Positions 28,479 to 37,841 of a stretch of 64,000 nt of DNA are shown here, in pieces (position 1 is the stretch's first letter; every line of letters begins with the position of its first letter). This DNA is from Dehalococcoidia bacterium (GTDB lineage Bacteria > Chloroflexota > Dehalococcoidia > Lucifugimonadales > Lucifugimonadaceae). The stretch lies in contig JAPYUX010000004.1 in assembly GCA_029940375.1 (NCBI GenBank), positions 62,001 through 126,000 on the forward strand. Reading direction: 5' to 3'. Made by a program: the position numbers and the translations under genes. Below the pieces are notes generated by a model. It saw nothing but the letters and a program-made list of their open reading frames with translations, had not been told where the DNA came from and ran no database searches.

Positions 28479-29509
28479 TTAAAGATCCTTTTTAAATCTT
28501 CTTTAATTGCATGTGATAATAAATTAAATCTATATACATTCAAGGTATGTGATAATAATAAATTGTTCAATATTGCGATTGATAAATTTGTTTTTGGTTC
28601 TATCCAGGCCATGCAGGATAACAAGCCTCCGTGTCCGAAACTATTAGAGGCTGAAGAAACACTTCTTTCATTTATATTATTTCCTGAAAATCTAGTACCA
28701 AGACCCAAACGTGAAAATAACAAACGATTATTATAATCAATTCCCTTTACATGAATTTTTGTAACAAGTTTCTTAGTTTTATGGGATAACCAGCTTTTAC
28801 TATTAAGAATTGCTGAATAAAATTTTGTTAGATCTTGGGTATTTGATATACAAGATCCAGATAATAGAGGAATTTTGTTTATCAATAATGCTCTAAATAT
28901 TTTATCAATACTACTTAAGTTGCATGATTCATGTTTGTAAATATTGTTTGGGAGTTCTTCCTTTTTACTACCTTTTATTTTAAAATAAGTTTTTTTTAAA
29001 TTTAATGGGATACATACCTTTTCAAAAAAGATTTCTTCGAAAGATTTATTAGTAATTCTTTGAACAATCTCACCCAATATCCATCCAAAAGTAACTTCAT
29101 GATAAGAAATTTTTTCCCCTGGTCTTGATTCAGGAGTATAATTTTCTAACCATCGAGCAATACGATTTAAATCTCCATAATCATGGTCTTCTAAACTATC
29201 AGTTAATGAAATTCCAGATGTGTGAGTCATAATATGTTTTATTAGAATTTTATCTTTATTATTTTTTTTAAATTCAGGCCAATATTTGCAAACGGGATCA
29301 TTGAAATCTAAGATTTTTTCATCATATAATTTCCAAATTACTGCAGCTACCATTGGTTTTCCTGCAGAAAATATATGATATTGCTTTTTTGAATCTAAAG
29401 AATCAAAATGAGATAAATTTTTACTTCTATGTTTTATTGAAATAGAAAAATCTTTTATGAGACCTTCGTTTTTCAATTTATCAATAGCATTAATAGTATG
29501 TTTGATCAT
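28475..29509 (-). CDS. Beta-lactamase-fold serine hydrolase
   Basis: About 344 residues of the class C beta-lactamase/penicillin-binding-like hydrolase family. SxxK is SAGKPM, the second motif is YHEV (Tyr with Glu where Asn is common), and the third is GHGG in NSFGHGGLLSCM. No signal peptide is evident, so it is more likely a cytosolic esterase or peptidase than a cell-wall enzyme. I place the start at the ATG at 29509, just after the LarA stop; an ATG at 29557 would overlap LarA by 46 bases. Last gene but one of the molybdenum hydroxylase operon. Confidence 0.8.
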   Translation of the reverse strand: MIKHTINAIDKLKNEGLIKDFSISIKHRSKNLSHFDSLDSKKQYHIFSAGKPMVAAVIWKLYDEKILDFNDPVCKYWPEFKKNNKDKILIKHIMTHTSGISLTDSLEDHDYGDLNRIARWLENYTPESRPGEKISYHEVTFGWILGEIVQRITNKSFEEIFFEKVCIPLNLKKTYFKIKGSKKEELPNNIYKHESCNLSSIDKIFRALLINKIPLLSGSCISNTQDLTKFYSAILNSKSWLSHKTKKLVTKIHVKGIDYNNRLLFSRLGLGTRFSGNNINERSVSSASNSFGHGGLLSCMAWIEPKTNLSIAILNNLLLSHTLNVYRFNLLSHAIKEDLKRIFK

Positions 29510-29511
29510 TT

Positions 29512-30768
29512 TTATACTTTGTAGGGAATTGTTTGTGGCCCTTCTGGCAAAATACATATTGAAGGATTTTTTATTTTGGATTGCACGCCTTCTATTATTT
29601 GGTTAATGTCAGTTATTTTTGTCATATGTGATTCAATTGTTTCTATTTCATTTAATTTAGAATAAATCATTAATTTATTATTGCTTTGTATCTGCGATTG
29701 AATTTGAAACTGCCATTGATCAGGTTCTGAATAGTTCTTTTCCTTAACTTTTGACAAAAAAGATTTAGGGTTAGGAAATGATTTTAGTAATTTATGGTAA
29801 CTACTTCCATTTGGTATCCCATCAGAACACTCAGCAACACTTATTATGGTTCCTCCATGTTTGGTGATTTGAGCAGCAGCAGAAATACCTTTAATTGATT
29901 GATATAAATTTTGATCAAGAGGATATCCTGAGTTAGAAGTAATAACTAAATCAAACATTTTTTTTGTTGCAATCATCGAATCTTTCTTTACTTGTGAGCA
30001 TGCTATTTCATGTTCAGTCTCTAAATTTCCTGCGTAAACACCCGTTATATTTTGGTTTCTATTTAATGTGAAGTCGATTGCAAAATCTACATTGATGATT
30101 CTTGAAATTTCTGATATTTCTTCATGTATAGGATTTCCTTTCGTTACTCCCCAAATAGATTTATTATGTTTGATTCTTTTATAATCGTGTAAATTCATAA
30201 TAGTTTCCAACCCTGCTAATCCTGGTGCAACCATTTTTGGACCGCCTGAAAACCCTGCAAAAAAATGAGGTTCAACGAAACCAGTAGTAATTTTCAAATC
30301 GCAATCCAACCATTCTTTATTTATTTCTATGGGAGTTTTTTTTGAAGTTTTTCCTATAGTTTTAATATTGGAATCTTTATTCCCTTCATGATTTATTATC
30401 GTTACATTGGATAATATTTCATTATTAAACATTTTTGCTATTTCTTCATTTGTAGATTGTCGATGACTACCTGTTGCTATAAAAATCAACAAATTTGCTT
30501 TGTCTATGTTGCCTAATAATTCCATAATGCATTTTATTATTTCATTTCTTGGTTGTGCTCTAGTATGATCACAAACAGAAATTCCAACTTTCATACCCTT
30601 TTTATACAGATTTATTAAGGGGGGACTATTTATTGGATTCCTTAGTGAAGACATTATAACCGCTTCGGGATTATCTATTTTTTCTTTATGTTTAGGGTTC
30701 AAAACGGTTGCATTATCAGGAACTTCTATAATGACCCCATTTTTTCCATAATCTATTTTAATTTTCAT
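29512..30768 (-). CDS. Lactate racemase-like nickel enzyme family protein (LarA homologue)
   Basis: About 418 residues of the LarA (DUF2088) family, whose characterised members racemise or epimerise 2-hydroxyacids with a nickel pincer cofactor tethered to a lysine. Visible family residues are CDHTRAQP, ATGSHRQST, EPHFFAGFSGGPKMVAPG (likely cofactor-binding Lys) and the LHDYKR segment. Start chosen at 30768, overlapping folB by 11 bases; a further ATG lies 7 codons upstream. No larB, larC or larE cofactor genes occur in the window, so cofactor supply must come from elsewhere. The substrate may not be lactate. Confidence 0.83.
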   Translation of the reverse strand: MKIKIDYGKNGVIIEVPDNATVLNPKHKEKIDNPEAVIMSSLRNPINSPPLINLYKKGMKVGISVCDHTRAQPRNEIIKCIMELLGNIDKANLLIFIATGSHRQSTNEEIAKMFNNEILSNVTIINHEGNKDSNIKTIGKTSKKTPIEINKEWLDCDLKITTGFVEPHFFAGFSGGPKMVAPGLAGLETIMNLHDYKRIKHNKSIWGVTKGNPIHEEISEISRIINVDFAIDFTLNRNQNITGVYAGNLETEHEIACSQVKKDSMIATKKMFDLVITSNSGYPLDQNLYQSIKGISAAAQITKHGGTIISVAECSDGIPNGSSYHKLLKSFPNPKSFLSKVKEKNYSEPDQWQFQIQSQIQSNNKLMIYSKLNEIETIESHMTKITDINQIIEGVQSKIKNPSICILPEGPQTIPYKV

Positions 30769-31138
30769 TTTTCTTTTCTCTAGAAACAATTACTCCAACA
30801 TTCTTAGATATTTTCAATGCATTCGGTTTATTTACTTTTACTTTAGCTTTAATAACTTTTTCAACGTTTAAACATAATAAAGCTATTTCTTTAGCCAATG
30901 TTTCTATTAGATCGAAATTACTTTTTTCCACAAAACTTTTTATTCTATAAGATAAATTTTTGTAATCTATTGTTTCGGTAATAAGGTCTTTATTTTTATT
31001 TTGGATTTGAAGTATAAAAATCGAAACATCTATAATAACTAGTTGTTTGGTTTTCTTTTCCCAATCATTTATACCAATTACAGTAAAACATTCCAAGCCT
31101 TCAATAAAAATTTCATCACTTTTTAATTCATTACTCAC
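30758..31138 (-). CDS. folB: Dihydroneopterin aldolase FolB
   Basis: A 126-residue FolB/FolX-type protein. It has IFIEGLECFTVIGINDWEK (the usual EGL....IG...WER pattern), VIIDVSI, TIDYKNLSYRIKSF and FDLIETLAKEIALLCL with the catalytic-region Glu-Thr-Leu-Ala, and a late KVNKPNAL. The enzyme cleaves dihydroneopterin to 6-hydroxymethyl-dihydropterin for folate. It overlaps the SDR gene upstream by 4 bases and is in a run with folE. Confidence 0.9.
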   Translation of the reverse strand: MSNELKSDEIFIEGLECFTVIGINDWEKKTKQLVIIDVSIFILQIQNKNKDLITETIDYKNLSYRIKSFVEKSNFDLIETLAKEIALLCLNVEKVIKAKVKVNKPNALKISKNVGVIVSREKKNEN

Positions 31139-31848
31139 AGTATATGCCTTCCACCATCTATATTTATTTTTTCACCAGTAATAAAATCATTATCTAAAAA
31201 CATTTTTATACAACTTATAATTTCATCAATTCTTCCAACTCTTTTCATGGGACCTAGATTTATTTTTTTTGTTCTTCTTGATGGTGCATCAACCGGAGGT
31301 AATATAGCTCCTAATGCTATCTCATTTACTTGAAATCTTGGAGCCATTGAAATTGCCAATGATTTCGTTAATCCAGAAATTGCAAATTTACTTAACCCAT
31401 ATGAAAATCTGTTTTTTCTTATTGTTTTCCAGTCAGTAAGATTTATGATTTTTCCTTTTAGATTACCTTTAAATATTTCTCTAGACAGTATAAATGGAGC
31501 TATAAGATTAACAAAAAAATCATTATTTAGATCTACAACTTTAGCGTCATGTAAATTGTTCATTCTAAAAGTTGATGCGCTATTTATTAAAATACTTATA
31601 GGTCCAAAGGTTTGACTTACATTTTTTATCAGATTCAAACAGTTTTTTTCATTTGATAGATCAGCCTGAAACATATTTGAATTTACTTTATGTTTTTTTA
31701 TTTCTTCCAAAGTGCTTATAGCTGAATCAGATGATTTATTGTAATGAAGAGCTACATTTATACCTATCGAAGCTAAATACATCGCTATATCTTTTCCTAT
31801 GCGATTTGCAGAACCTGTAATAAGGGCATTTTTGCCTATAAATTTCAC
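31135..31848 (-). CDS. Pteridine reductase-like SDR (FolM-like)
   Basis: A 237-residue SDR with TGSANRIGKDIA cofactor motif and basic residues after beta 2 (HYNKSS), suggesting NADPH. The catalytic Ser is replaced by Asp139 (NLTDW) while Tyr150-x-x-x-Lys154 is kept. That Asp/Tyr/Lys set is the hallmark of pteridine reductases PTR1/FolM. Its place between folE and folB supports reduction of dihydropterins or dihydrofolate. It ends with the normal GEKINIDGGRHIL. Confidence 0.82.
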   Translation of the reverse strand: MKFIGKNALITGSANRIGKDIAMYLASIGINVALHYNKSSDSAISTLEEIKKHKVNSNMFQADLSNEKNCLNLIKNVSQTFGPISILINSASTFRMNNLHDAKVVDLNNDFFVNLIAPFILSREIFKGNLKGKIINLTDWKTIRKNRFSYGLSKFAISGLTKSLAISMAPRFQVNEIALGAILPPVDAPSRRTKKINLGPMKRVGRIDEIISCIKMFLDNDFITGEKINIDGGRHIL

Positions 31849-31858
31849 GTTTTATGCC

Positions 31859-32422
31859 TTACTTTATAAGATCAAAAAATTCTTTTCTTGTTGCATTATC
31901 AGACTTAAAAGTACCAAATAATGAACTTGTTACCATTTCTGTGCCGGACATATTAACGCCTCTCATGCTACTACACATATGCTGAGCATTGATTACAACA
32001 CCAGCCCCGAGAGCATTTGTATTTTCAAAAATTGCTTTTCCTATTTGCTCAGTCAATCTCTCTTGAACCTGTAATCTTTTTGAAAAAACTTGAGTTATTC
32101 TGGGGATTTTAGATAATCCTATAATTTTGTTATTAGGCAAATAACCTATATCTATTTTTCCAAAAAAAGGCAATATGTGATGTTCACAAAGTGAGTAAAA
32201 CTTAATGTTTTTTACTATGACTATTTGATCATACTCTACATCAAAAAGAGCATTATTAATTATTTTTTCTATATCAGCGGTATAACCAGAAAGAAGCTCT
32301 TCATAAGCGTTAGCTACTCGTTTTGGAGTATCTTTTACTCCTTTTTGATCTACAAAATCACCTAAACTACCTATAATTTGTTTATAAGAATTTTCAATTA
32401 TTTTTTTGTTTAAATTAAACAC
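31859..32422 (-). CDS. folE: GTP cyclohydrolase I
   Basis: A 187-residue FolE that converts GTP to dihydroneopterin triphosphate, the first step of folate and pterin synthesis. Zinc and catalytic motifs are FYSLCEHHILPFFGKIDIGYLP (Cys and His), and INAQHMCSSMRGV (His, Cys). The helix RITQVFSKRLQVQERLTEQI is also conserved. It directly follows the MoaD-like gene and precedes the FolM-like and folB genes. Confidence 0.97.
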   Translation of the reverse strand: MFNLNKKIIENSYKQIIGSLGDFVDQKGVKDTPKRVANAYEELLSGYTADIEKIINNALFDVEYDQIVIVKNIKFYSLCEHHILPFFGKIDIGYLPNNKIIGLSKIPRITQVFSKRLQVQERLTEQIGKAIFENTNALGAGVVINAQHMCSSMRGVNMSGTEMVTSSLFGTFKSDNATRKEFFDLIK

Positions 32423-32686
32423 TTATCCTCCTGATATTGCAGGCAAGAAATGTACTTCAGTATCTTCTTCTAATTCTTGAAGTAGCCCTTTCCTTGTAGC
32501 TGCAAATCCACAAATCGCAGATAACCCTGATTTAATTTTCTCCTCTTCAACAAGATGATCTTTTATTCCAGGATACATATTGTCTAGATTGTTAATAACT
32601 TCTCTTAAAGTTTTACCTTTAACTTCTATAAAATCATTATTTTCCGTTATTTGTTTTAATTGAAAAGGGAGAAATACTTTAGCCAT
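32423..32686 (-). CDS. MoaD/ThiS-family sulfur carrier protein
   Basis: About 87 residues with a ubiquitin-like fold and the terminal Gly-Gly (FLPAISGG) that is adenylated and thiocarboxylated. In molybdopterin synthase MoaD donates sulfur to the dithiolene. I prefer the ATG at 32686 (MAKVFLPFQL), which overlaps the large subunit stop by 8 bases. No moaE is adjacent. Its position right after two molybdenum hydroxylase subunits argues for a molybdopterin role, though other sulfur-carrier roles are possible. Confidence 0.8.
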   Translation of the reverse strand: MAKVFLPFQLKQITENNDFIEVKGKTLREVINNLDNMYPGIKDHLVEEEKIKSGLSAICGFAATRKGLLQELEEDTEVHFLPAISGG

Positions 32687-34943
32687 TGGATAAAACCTCA
32701 AGTATTTTGCCAGGATTCATTGGTGTTGAATAAATTCTAGTACCAATTGCATCTTTTATTGCATTTCCCAATGTAGCTAAAGGAGGAATTATAGGAACTT
32801 CACCCACTCCTCTTACTCCATATGGATGTTGAGGATTCGCAACTTCTACTAATATTACTTCTATATTAGGAAGATCCAAAGAAGTTGGCATTCTATAATC
32901 TAGAAAACTCGAATTTGTCATTATTCCCTTATCATTCATATAATACTCTTCATTCAAAGCCCAACCTATGCCTTGAGCAGCACCCCCCACAATTTGACTT
33001 TCGACATATTGTGGATAAATTGCTTTTCCTACATCTTGAATTGCTGTGTATCTGATAACATCCGTTTTTCCTGTCAGTGTATCAATTTGTATGTCACATA
33101 TTCCTATTCCAAATCCATTACCACCAGAAGGTAGGTTAACAGAAGCTGTAGAAGATACAGGCCCTCCAGTCTCACCAATTACTGCAGCAAGTTCTTTGAT
33201 ACTCAATTTGAGCTCAGGATCTTTTGTTGAGTAAATATTCCCCTCAGAAAATTTTATATCCGTTTCTTCGATCTCCCAGTATATTGTTGCACGTTTTTTC
33301 ATTTCTGTAATTAATTTGTTAGCAGCTTCCAAACCAGCAAATCCAGTTGCATAAGTGGTTCTAGAGCCACCTGTAGTTCCTGTGAATCCAATACTATCTG
33401 TATTAGGAATAGAAGGTTGAATTCTTTCAGCGGAAATACCAAGAGCTTCTGCAACTTGCATAGAAATAGAAGTTCTAGTTCCTCCAATATCTGCTGAACC
33501 TTCATTTAAGGCTATGTTGCCATCATCGTGGAGCATTAAATCTACTGTTGATTTACCACCTCCATTCATCCAAAACCCGCAAGCAATACCTCTGCCATAT
33601 ACTTTATTTTTATTTTTTTTCAATAGAGGACTTTTCCAATGATCACTGGATTTTGCAGCCTCTAATGTTTCAATAAAACCAATTTTATTGAATTGAACAC
33701 CATCAGCTCTTCTAGTACCTTCTTTAGATGCATTATTTATTCTGAAATCTATTTTATCCCAATTCATTTTTTCACAAATATCATCTATAACACTTTCAAC
33801 AGCAAAAGATACTTGAGGAGAACCAGGCGCTCTATAAGCAGCAGTTTTAGGTTTATTGACAACTACATCAAACGCATCAATTAGCACATTTGGAATGTTG
33901 TAGCAAGCTAAGCAGCATGTTGCACCAGCTGCAATTGAAGAACCTGGGTAGGCACCAGCTTCAAATTTTAAATCTACTATTCCAGCTGTAAATTTTCCTT
34001 CATTTGTTACTCCAAGTTTTACTTTGACCTTTCCTCCTGGAGCAGGACCTGAAGCTAGGAAAACAGAAACTCTATCCATGATCATTTTTACAGGTTTGAA
34101 CCCTGATTTTTTAGAAAGTAATGCTGCTAGAGGGGGTAAATATACTTTAGTTTTTCCTCCAAATCCACCTCCTATTTCAACTGGATAAGTTGTAACTTGT
34201 GATTCACTTAAGCCAACAAAACCAGCTGTTAAGTCCCTAACTGCAAATGAACCTTGGGTACTTGACCAAAGTGATAAATGGTCGTTTTCATCCCAATGTG
34301 CAATTGCATTATGAGGTTCTATATAACCTTGATGCACCATTTGTAGGTTAAATTCTTTCTCAACAATTAAATCTGAATGCTTAAAACCTTCATTAGTATC
34401 TCCAAGTTGATGTCTTATTTGCTTTGCTATATTAGTTTTGTTTACAGACTTTCCTAGGTGATCTCCGACAAGATCTTTGATTAATATAGGGGCATTTGCT
34501 TCTAAGGCTTCGCTGACATTGGATACTGGTTGCAATTCTTCGTATTCTACTTTAATTAAATTACATGCTTCCTTTGCTGTGTTTCGATCCCTCGCAGATA
34601 CAGCTGCTACAGCATGTCCCTTGTATAAAACTTTATCTTTTGCCAAAATATTTTGCATATCTCTGGCCAAATTAACATTTGCATCTTTGTTGTTTTTTTC
34701 AAAATCTTCATGTGTAATAACTGCAAAGACTCCTTCCATTTTTTCAGCTTCCGATACGTCGATGGATTTTATTTTCCCATGAGCAATAGTACTACGTACA
34801 ACCTCACCCCAAATGAGATTGGGTAATTTTACATCTGCACCATAAATTGCTCTGCCAGTTACTTTATCATAACCATCATGTCTTATTGGGTTGGTTCCAA
34901 TGACATTGAAATCTTTTTTTTGTTTATAATTTTTAAGAGTCAT
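32679..34943 (-). CDS. Molybdenum hydroxylase large subunit (xanthine dehydrogenase family), copy B
   Basis: A 754-residue molybdopterin-binding subunit. It starts with the small a/b hammerhead domain (HDGYDKVTGRAIYGADV), then the Mo-binding region with GGGFGGKT, the loop VVNKPKTAAYRAPGSPQ, and GVGEVPIIPP, whose Glu is the catalytic base of this family. The AYRAPGSP loop differs from the AYxCSFR loop of CO dehydrogenases, so CO oxidation is unlikely. It is clearly a paralogue of the gene at 35040. AAGGA lies 6 bases before its ATG. The substrate is unknown (aldehyde, purine or N-heterocycle). Confidence 0.93.
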   Translation of the reverse strand: MTLKNYKQKKDFNVIGTNPIRHDGYDKVTGRAIYGADVKLPNLIWGEVVRSTIAHGKIKSIDVSEAEKMEGVFAVITHEDFEKNNKDANVNLARDMQNILAKDKVLYKGHAVAAVSARDRNTAKEACNLIKVEYEELQPVSNVSEALEANAPILIKDLVGDHLGKSVNKTNIAKQIRHQLGDTNEGFKHSDLIVEKEFNLQMVHQGYIEPHNAIAHWDENDHLSLWSSTQGSFAVRDLTAGFVGLSESQVTTYPVEIGGGFGGKTKVYLPPLAALLSKKSGFKPVKMIMDRVSVFLASGPAPGGKVKVKLGVTNEGKFTAGIVDLKFEAGAYPGSSIAAGATCCLACYNIPNVLIDAFDVVVNKPKTAAYRAPGSPQVSFAVESVIDDICEKMNWDKIDFRINNASKEGTRRADGVQFNKIGFIETLEAAKSSDHWKSPLLKKNKNKVYGRGIACGFWMNGGGKSTVDLMLHDDGNIALNEGSADIGGTRTSISMQVAEALGISAERIQPSIPNTDSIGFTGTTGGSRTTYATGFAGLEAANKLITEMKKRATIYWEIEETDIKFSEGNIYSTKDPELKLSIKELAAVIGETGGPVSSTASVNLPSGGNGFGIGICDIQIDTLTGKTDVIRYTAIQDVGKAIYPQYVESQIVGGAAQGIGWALNEEYYMNDKGIMTNSSFLDYRMPTSLDLPNIEVILVEVANPQHPYGVRGVGEVPIIPPLATLGNAIKDAIGTRIYSTPMNPGKILEVLSNG

Positions 34944-34960
34944 AATAATTCCTTAACTAA

Positions 34961-35014
34961 AAATCGTGGTATATAAATTTTATACAAATCTATAAAATTC
35001 ACAAACCACGATTT
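34961..35014 (-). terminator. Intercistronic hairpin between the two large-subunit genes
   Basis: AAATCGTGGT (34961-34970) pairs with ACCACGATTT (35005-35014). Inside, AATTTTATA (34976-34984) pairs with TATAAAATT (34991-34999) around a 6-base loop. On the minus strand the stem is followed by five T, so it looks like a terminator or attenuator limiting expression of copy B and the genes beyond. Confidence 0.6.
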
Positions 35015-35039
35015 CACTCATTTTTATTTTTATTTTGTG

Positions 35040-37322
35040 TTATTTTTCAATCTTACCTAGGACATTCAATATTCTTCCAGGTTTCATTGGAGCATCATAA
35101 AATCTTTTTCCAACTGCATCGTGTAATGCATTTCCTATTGCACCTATTGGAGGACAAATTGGCACTTCTCCAACACCCCTAACCCCAAATGGATGGCCAG
35201 GATTCGGTACTTCAACAATAATTGTTTCAATATTTGGAAGATCTAAAGCTGTAGGTATTCTGTAATCTAAATAAGAAGTATTAGCCATGGATCCGTCATC
35301 ACTCATGTAATACTCTTCATTCAGTGCCCAACCAATTCCCTGAACTGCACCTCCAGCTATCTGCCCTTTTACATAAGCAGGATAAATGGCTGTTCCTGCG
35401 TCTTGTATTGCGGTATATCTAGCTACATCAGTTTTTCCTGTTTCTAAATCAACATCAACATCAACTATATGAGTTCCAAATGCACCTCCACCAGATTCTA
35501 GATCAACACTACCACTTGATGCAGCCGGACCTCCTGTATCTCCTATTTTAGAAGCCAACTCTTTAAAGCTTATTTTCAATTCTGGATCCTTAGTTGCAAA
35601 AAATGTTCCTTCATTGTGATCAACATCTTTTTCATCTATAGACCAGAGTATTGCACATCTCTCTTTTAAGACAGTAATAAGGTTTTCTGCAGCTTTTATT
35701 GCGGCATAACCGGTAGCATAAGTAGTTCTTGAACCTCCGGTAACATCTGCATACCCAGCAGTTTCTGTATCACCAACTACTGGCCTAAAATTATCAACTC
35801 CAATACCCAATATTTCAGCTGCTTGCATAGAAATAGAAGTTCGTGTTCCTCCTATATCTGTAGAACCTTCAATTAAAGCCACTGTACCATCAGTATTTAC
35901 TTGAAGATTAACAGTGGATTTCATTCCAATATTAAACCAATATCCTGAAGCGAGTCCTCTTCCTCTTACTCTTCCTTTTGGAGGAGTTCCTAACGGAGCT
36001 TTCCAGTGTGCACTTGCTTTAGCAGCTTCTAGAACTTCAATATTTCCAACCTTTGGAAATATGACTCCATCGGCTCTTCTGGTTCCTTCTTTTGAAGCAT
36101 TTAATAATCTGAATTCTATGGGATCCATTCCATGTATTTTTGCTAGTTCATCTACTACTGTTTCTGCAGCAAATGCAGCTTGAGGTGACCCAGGTGCCCT
36201 ATATGCAAATGATCTTGGTTTGTTTACTACAACATCATGTCCATCTATTCTTGCGTTCGGAATATCATAGGGTGCAAAAATACATTGAACTGCAGCACCT
36301 ATTGCAGATCCTGGGTATCCCCCGGCCTCTAACTTTATAGTTGATTCAGCAGCAATGATTTTTCCATTTTTATCTGTTCCCATTTTTACTAATATTGTTC
36401 CACCTGGTGCAGGCCCTGAGGCTTGAAAGACATTAGTTCTTTCCATCACAAGTTTGACAGGCTTAAAACCAGATTTCTTTGAAAGGATTGAAGCAATTGG
36501 TTCTAGATAAATTGGAATTTTTCCTCCAAATCCACCTCCAATTTCTAATGGAGTTACCTTAACTCTAGATACATCCATCTCTAATATTTCAGTAACTGCA
36601 CCTCTCACATCGAATGCTCCTTGAGTAGAAGTCCAGATTCTTATTCTTCCTTCTTCATCCCAATGAGCTGTAGCAGTATGAGGTTCAATATAGCCCTGAT
36701 GAACCATTTGAAGAGTAAATGTTCTTTCAACAATATTCTCGGCTTCTTTGAAAGCCTTATCAGGGTCCCCTATTCCATTTCGTGTTATTTCTGCTATGTT
36801 CGTATTTTTTACCTTTTTGCCTAAGTGGTTTCCATTAAGATCTTTAAAGAGAACTGGAGCATCTTTTTTTGTAGCATCCTCTACATTTGTTACAGACTCT
36901 AAAACTTCATAAACAACTTTTATTTTTGAAGCTGCTTCATCAGCAGTATTTCTATCTCGTGCTGCTACTGCAGCTATAGCTTGCCCTTTATAATTGATTT
37001 TGTCACTCGCTAGAATATTATCTTGTGCCCATTTTAAATTTTCTGTTCCTTCTCCAATGTCACCGAATTTATTATCTTTGCTTGGGAAATCTTTAGCAGT
37101 CATTACCGCGAAAACTCCGTCCATTTTTTCAGCAGAGGAGGTATCAATGCTTTTTATAAGAGCATGCGCATGAGGACTTCTTACTACAGAACCCCAAATC
37201 AATCCTGGTAATTTTACATCCGCTCCATATATAGCCCTTCCAGTCACTTTGTCATAACCGTCATGTCTTATAGGGTTAGTCCCTACAACTTTGTAACTTT
37301 TTGAATCTGATACGTTAACCAT
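35040..37322 (-). CDS. Molybdenum hydroxylase large subunit (xanthine dehydrogenase family), copy A
   Basis: About 760 residues, colinear with copy B and sharing the same opening (NPIRHDGYDKVTGRAIYGADV), GGGFGGKIPIY, KPRSFAYRAPGSPQA and the catalytic GVGEVPICPP. I chose the ATG at 37322 because GAGG lies 6 bases before it; the ATG at 37334 overlaps that site. It follows the 2Fe-2S subunit by about 40 bases, so this is the large subunit most directly paired with the small subunits. Both copies keep the key residues and appear functional. Confidence 0.93.
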   Translation of the reverse strand: MVNVSDSKSYKVVGTNPIRHDGYDKVTGRAIYGADVKLPGLIWGSVVRSPHAHALIKSIDTSSAEKMDGVFAVMTAKDFPSKDNKFGDIGEGTENLKWAQDNILASDKINYKGQAIAAVAARDRNTADEAASKIKVVYEVLESVTNVEDATKKDAPVLFKDLNGNHLGKKVKNTNIAEITRNGIGDPDKAFKEAENIVERTFTLQMVHQGYIEPHTATAHWDEEGRIRIWTSTQGAFDVRGAVTEILEMDVSRVKVTPLEIGGGFGGKIPIYLEPIASILSKKSGFKPVKLVMERTNVFQASGPAPGGTILVKMGTDKNGKIIAAESTIKLEAGGYPGSAIGAAVQCIFAPYDIPNARIDGHDVVVNKPRSFAYRAPGSPQAAFAAETVVDELAKIHGMDPIEFRLLNASKEGTRRADGVIFPKVGNIEVLEAAKASAHWKAPLGTPPKGRVRGRGLASGYWFNIGMKSTVNLQVNTDGTVALIEGSTDIGGTRTSISMQAAEILGIGVDNFRPVVGDTETAGYADVTGGSRTTYATGYAAIKAAENLITVLKERCAILWSIDEKDVDHNEGTFFATKDPELKISFKELASKIGDTGGPAASSGSVDLESGGGAFGTHIVDVDVDLETGKTDVARYTAIQDAGTAIYPAYVKGQIAGGAVQGIGWALNEEYYMSDDGSMANTSYLDYRIPTALDLPNIETIIVEVPNPGHPFGVRGVGEVPICPPIGAIGNALHDAVGKRFYDAPMKPGRILNVLGKIEK

Positions 37323-37362
37323 TTTTTTCCTCATCTTTTAATTTCGTGTATATTTTTATACT

Positions 37363-37839
37363 TTATAAGTTTTTTGCTGCCTTCTGCACAGCTTTTATTA
37401 TATTGTTGTATCCTGTACATCGACATAAATTACCAGCTAACCAGTGTCTGATTCTTTCCTCACTAGGATCTGGTTCATTATCTAATAACCCTTTAGCGGA
37501 AACCAAAAAACCTGGTGTACAAATACCACATTGAAGAGCCGCTTCCTCAAGAAAAGCTTGTTGTAAAGGATGTAATCCATCAGAGTTTGCCATTCCTTCA
37601 ACTGTATCAACATTTTGACCATCAACTTCAGCAGCTAGTACCAAACATGAGTCAACAATTCTTCCATTTACTGAAACAGTACAAGCACCACAATTTCCGT
37701 CCAAGCATCCTTCTTTACTTCCAGTTAATCCAACAATTTCTCTTAGTGCATCCAATAGGCTTGTATGTGGATCTGCTAAAAATTCTTCAGGATTTCCATT
37801 AATTGTAGTTTTTATATGAATTTTTTCATGTGTTGCCAT
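37363..37839 (-). CDS. Molybdenum hydroxylase 2Fe-2S subunit
   Basis: A 158-residue CoxS/XdhC-type iron-sulfur protein with the plant-ferredoxin cluster GCLDGNCGACTVSVNG and a second cluster formed by ALQCGICTPGFLVSAK and GNLCRCTGYNNI. It shuttles electrons from the molybdenum site to FAD. It lies 2 bases after the FAD subunit and before large subunit copy A. Confidence 0.96.
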   Translation of the reverse strand: MATHEKIHIKTTINGNPEEFLADPHTSLLDALREIVGLTGSKEGCLDGNCGACTVSVNGRIVDSCLVLAAEVDGQNVDTVEGMANSDGLHPLQQAFLEEAALQCGICTPGFLVSAKGLLDNEPDPSEERIRHWLAGNLCRCTGYNNIIKAVQKAAKNL

Positions 37840-37841
37840 AA

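Noticed and set aside
35040-37322. CO dehydrogenase large subunit
   Set aside because: The active-site loop is AYRAPGSP, not the AYxCSFR loop of true CO dehydrogenases, so it belongs with the wider xanthine dehydrogenase family.
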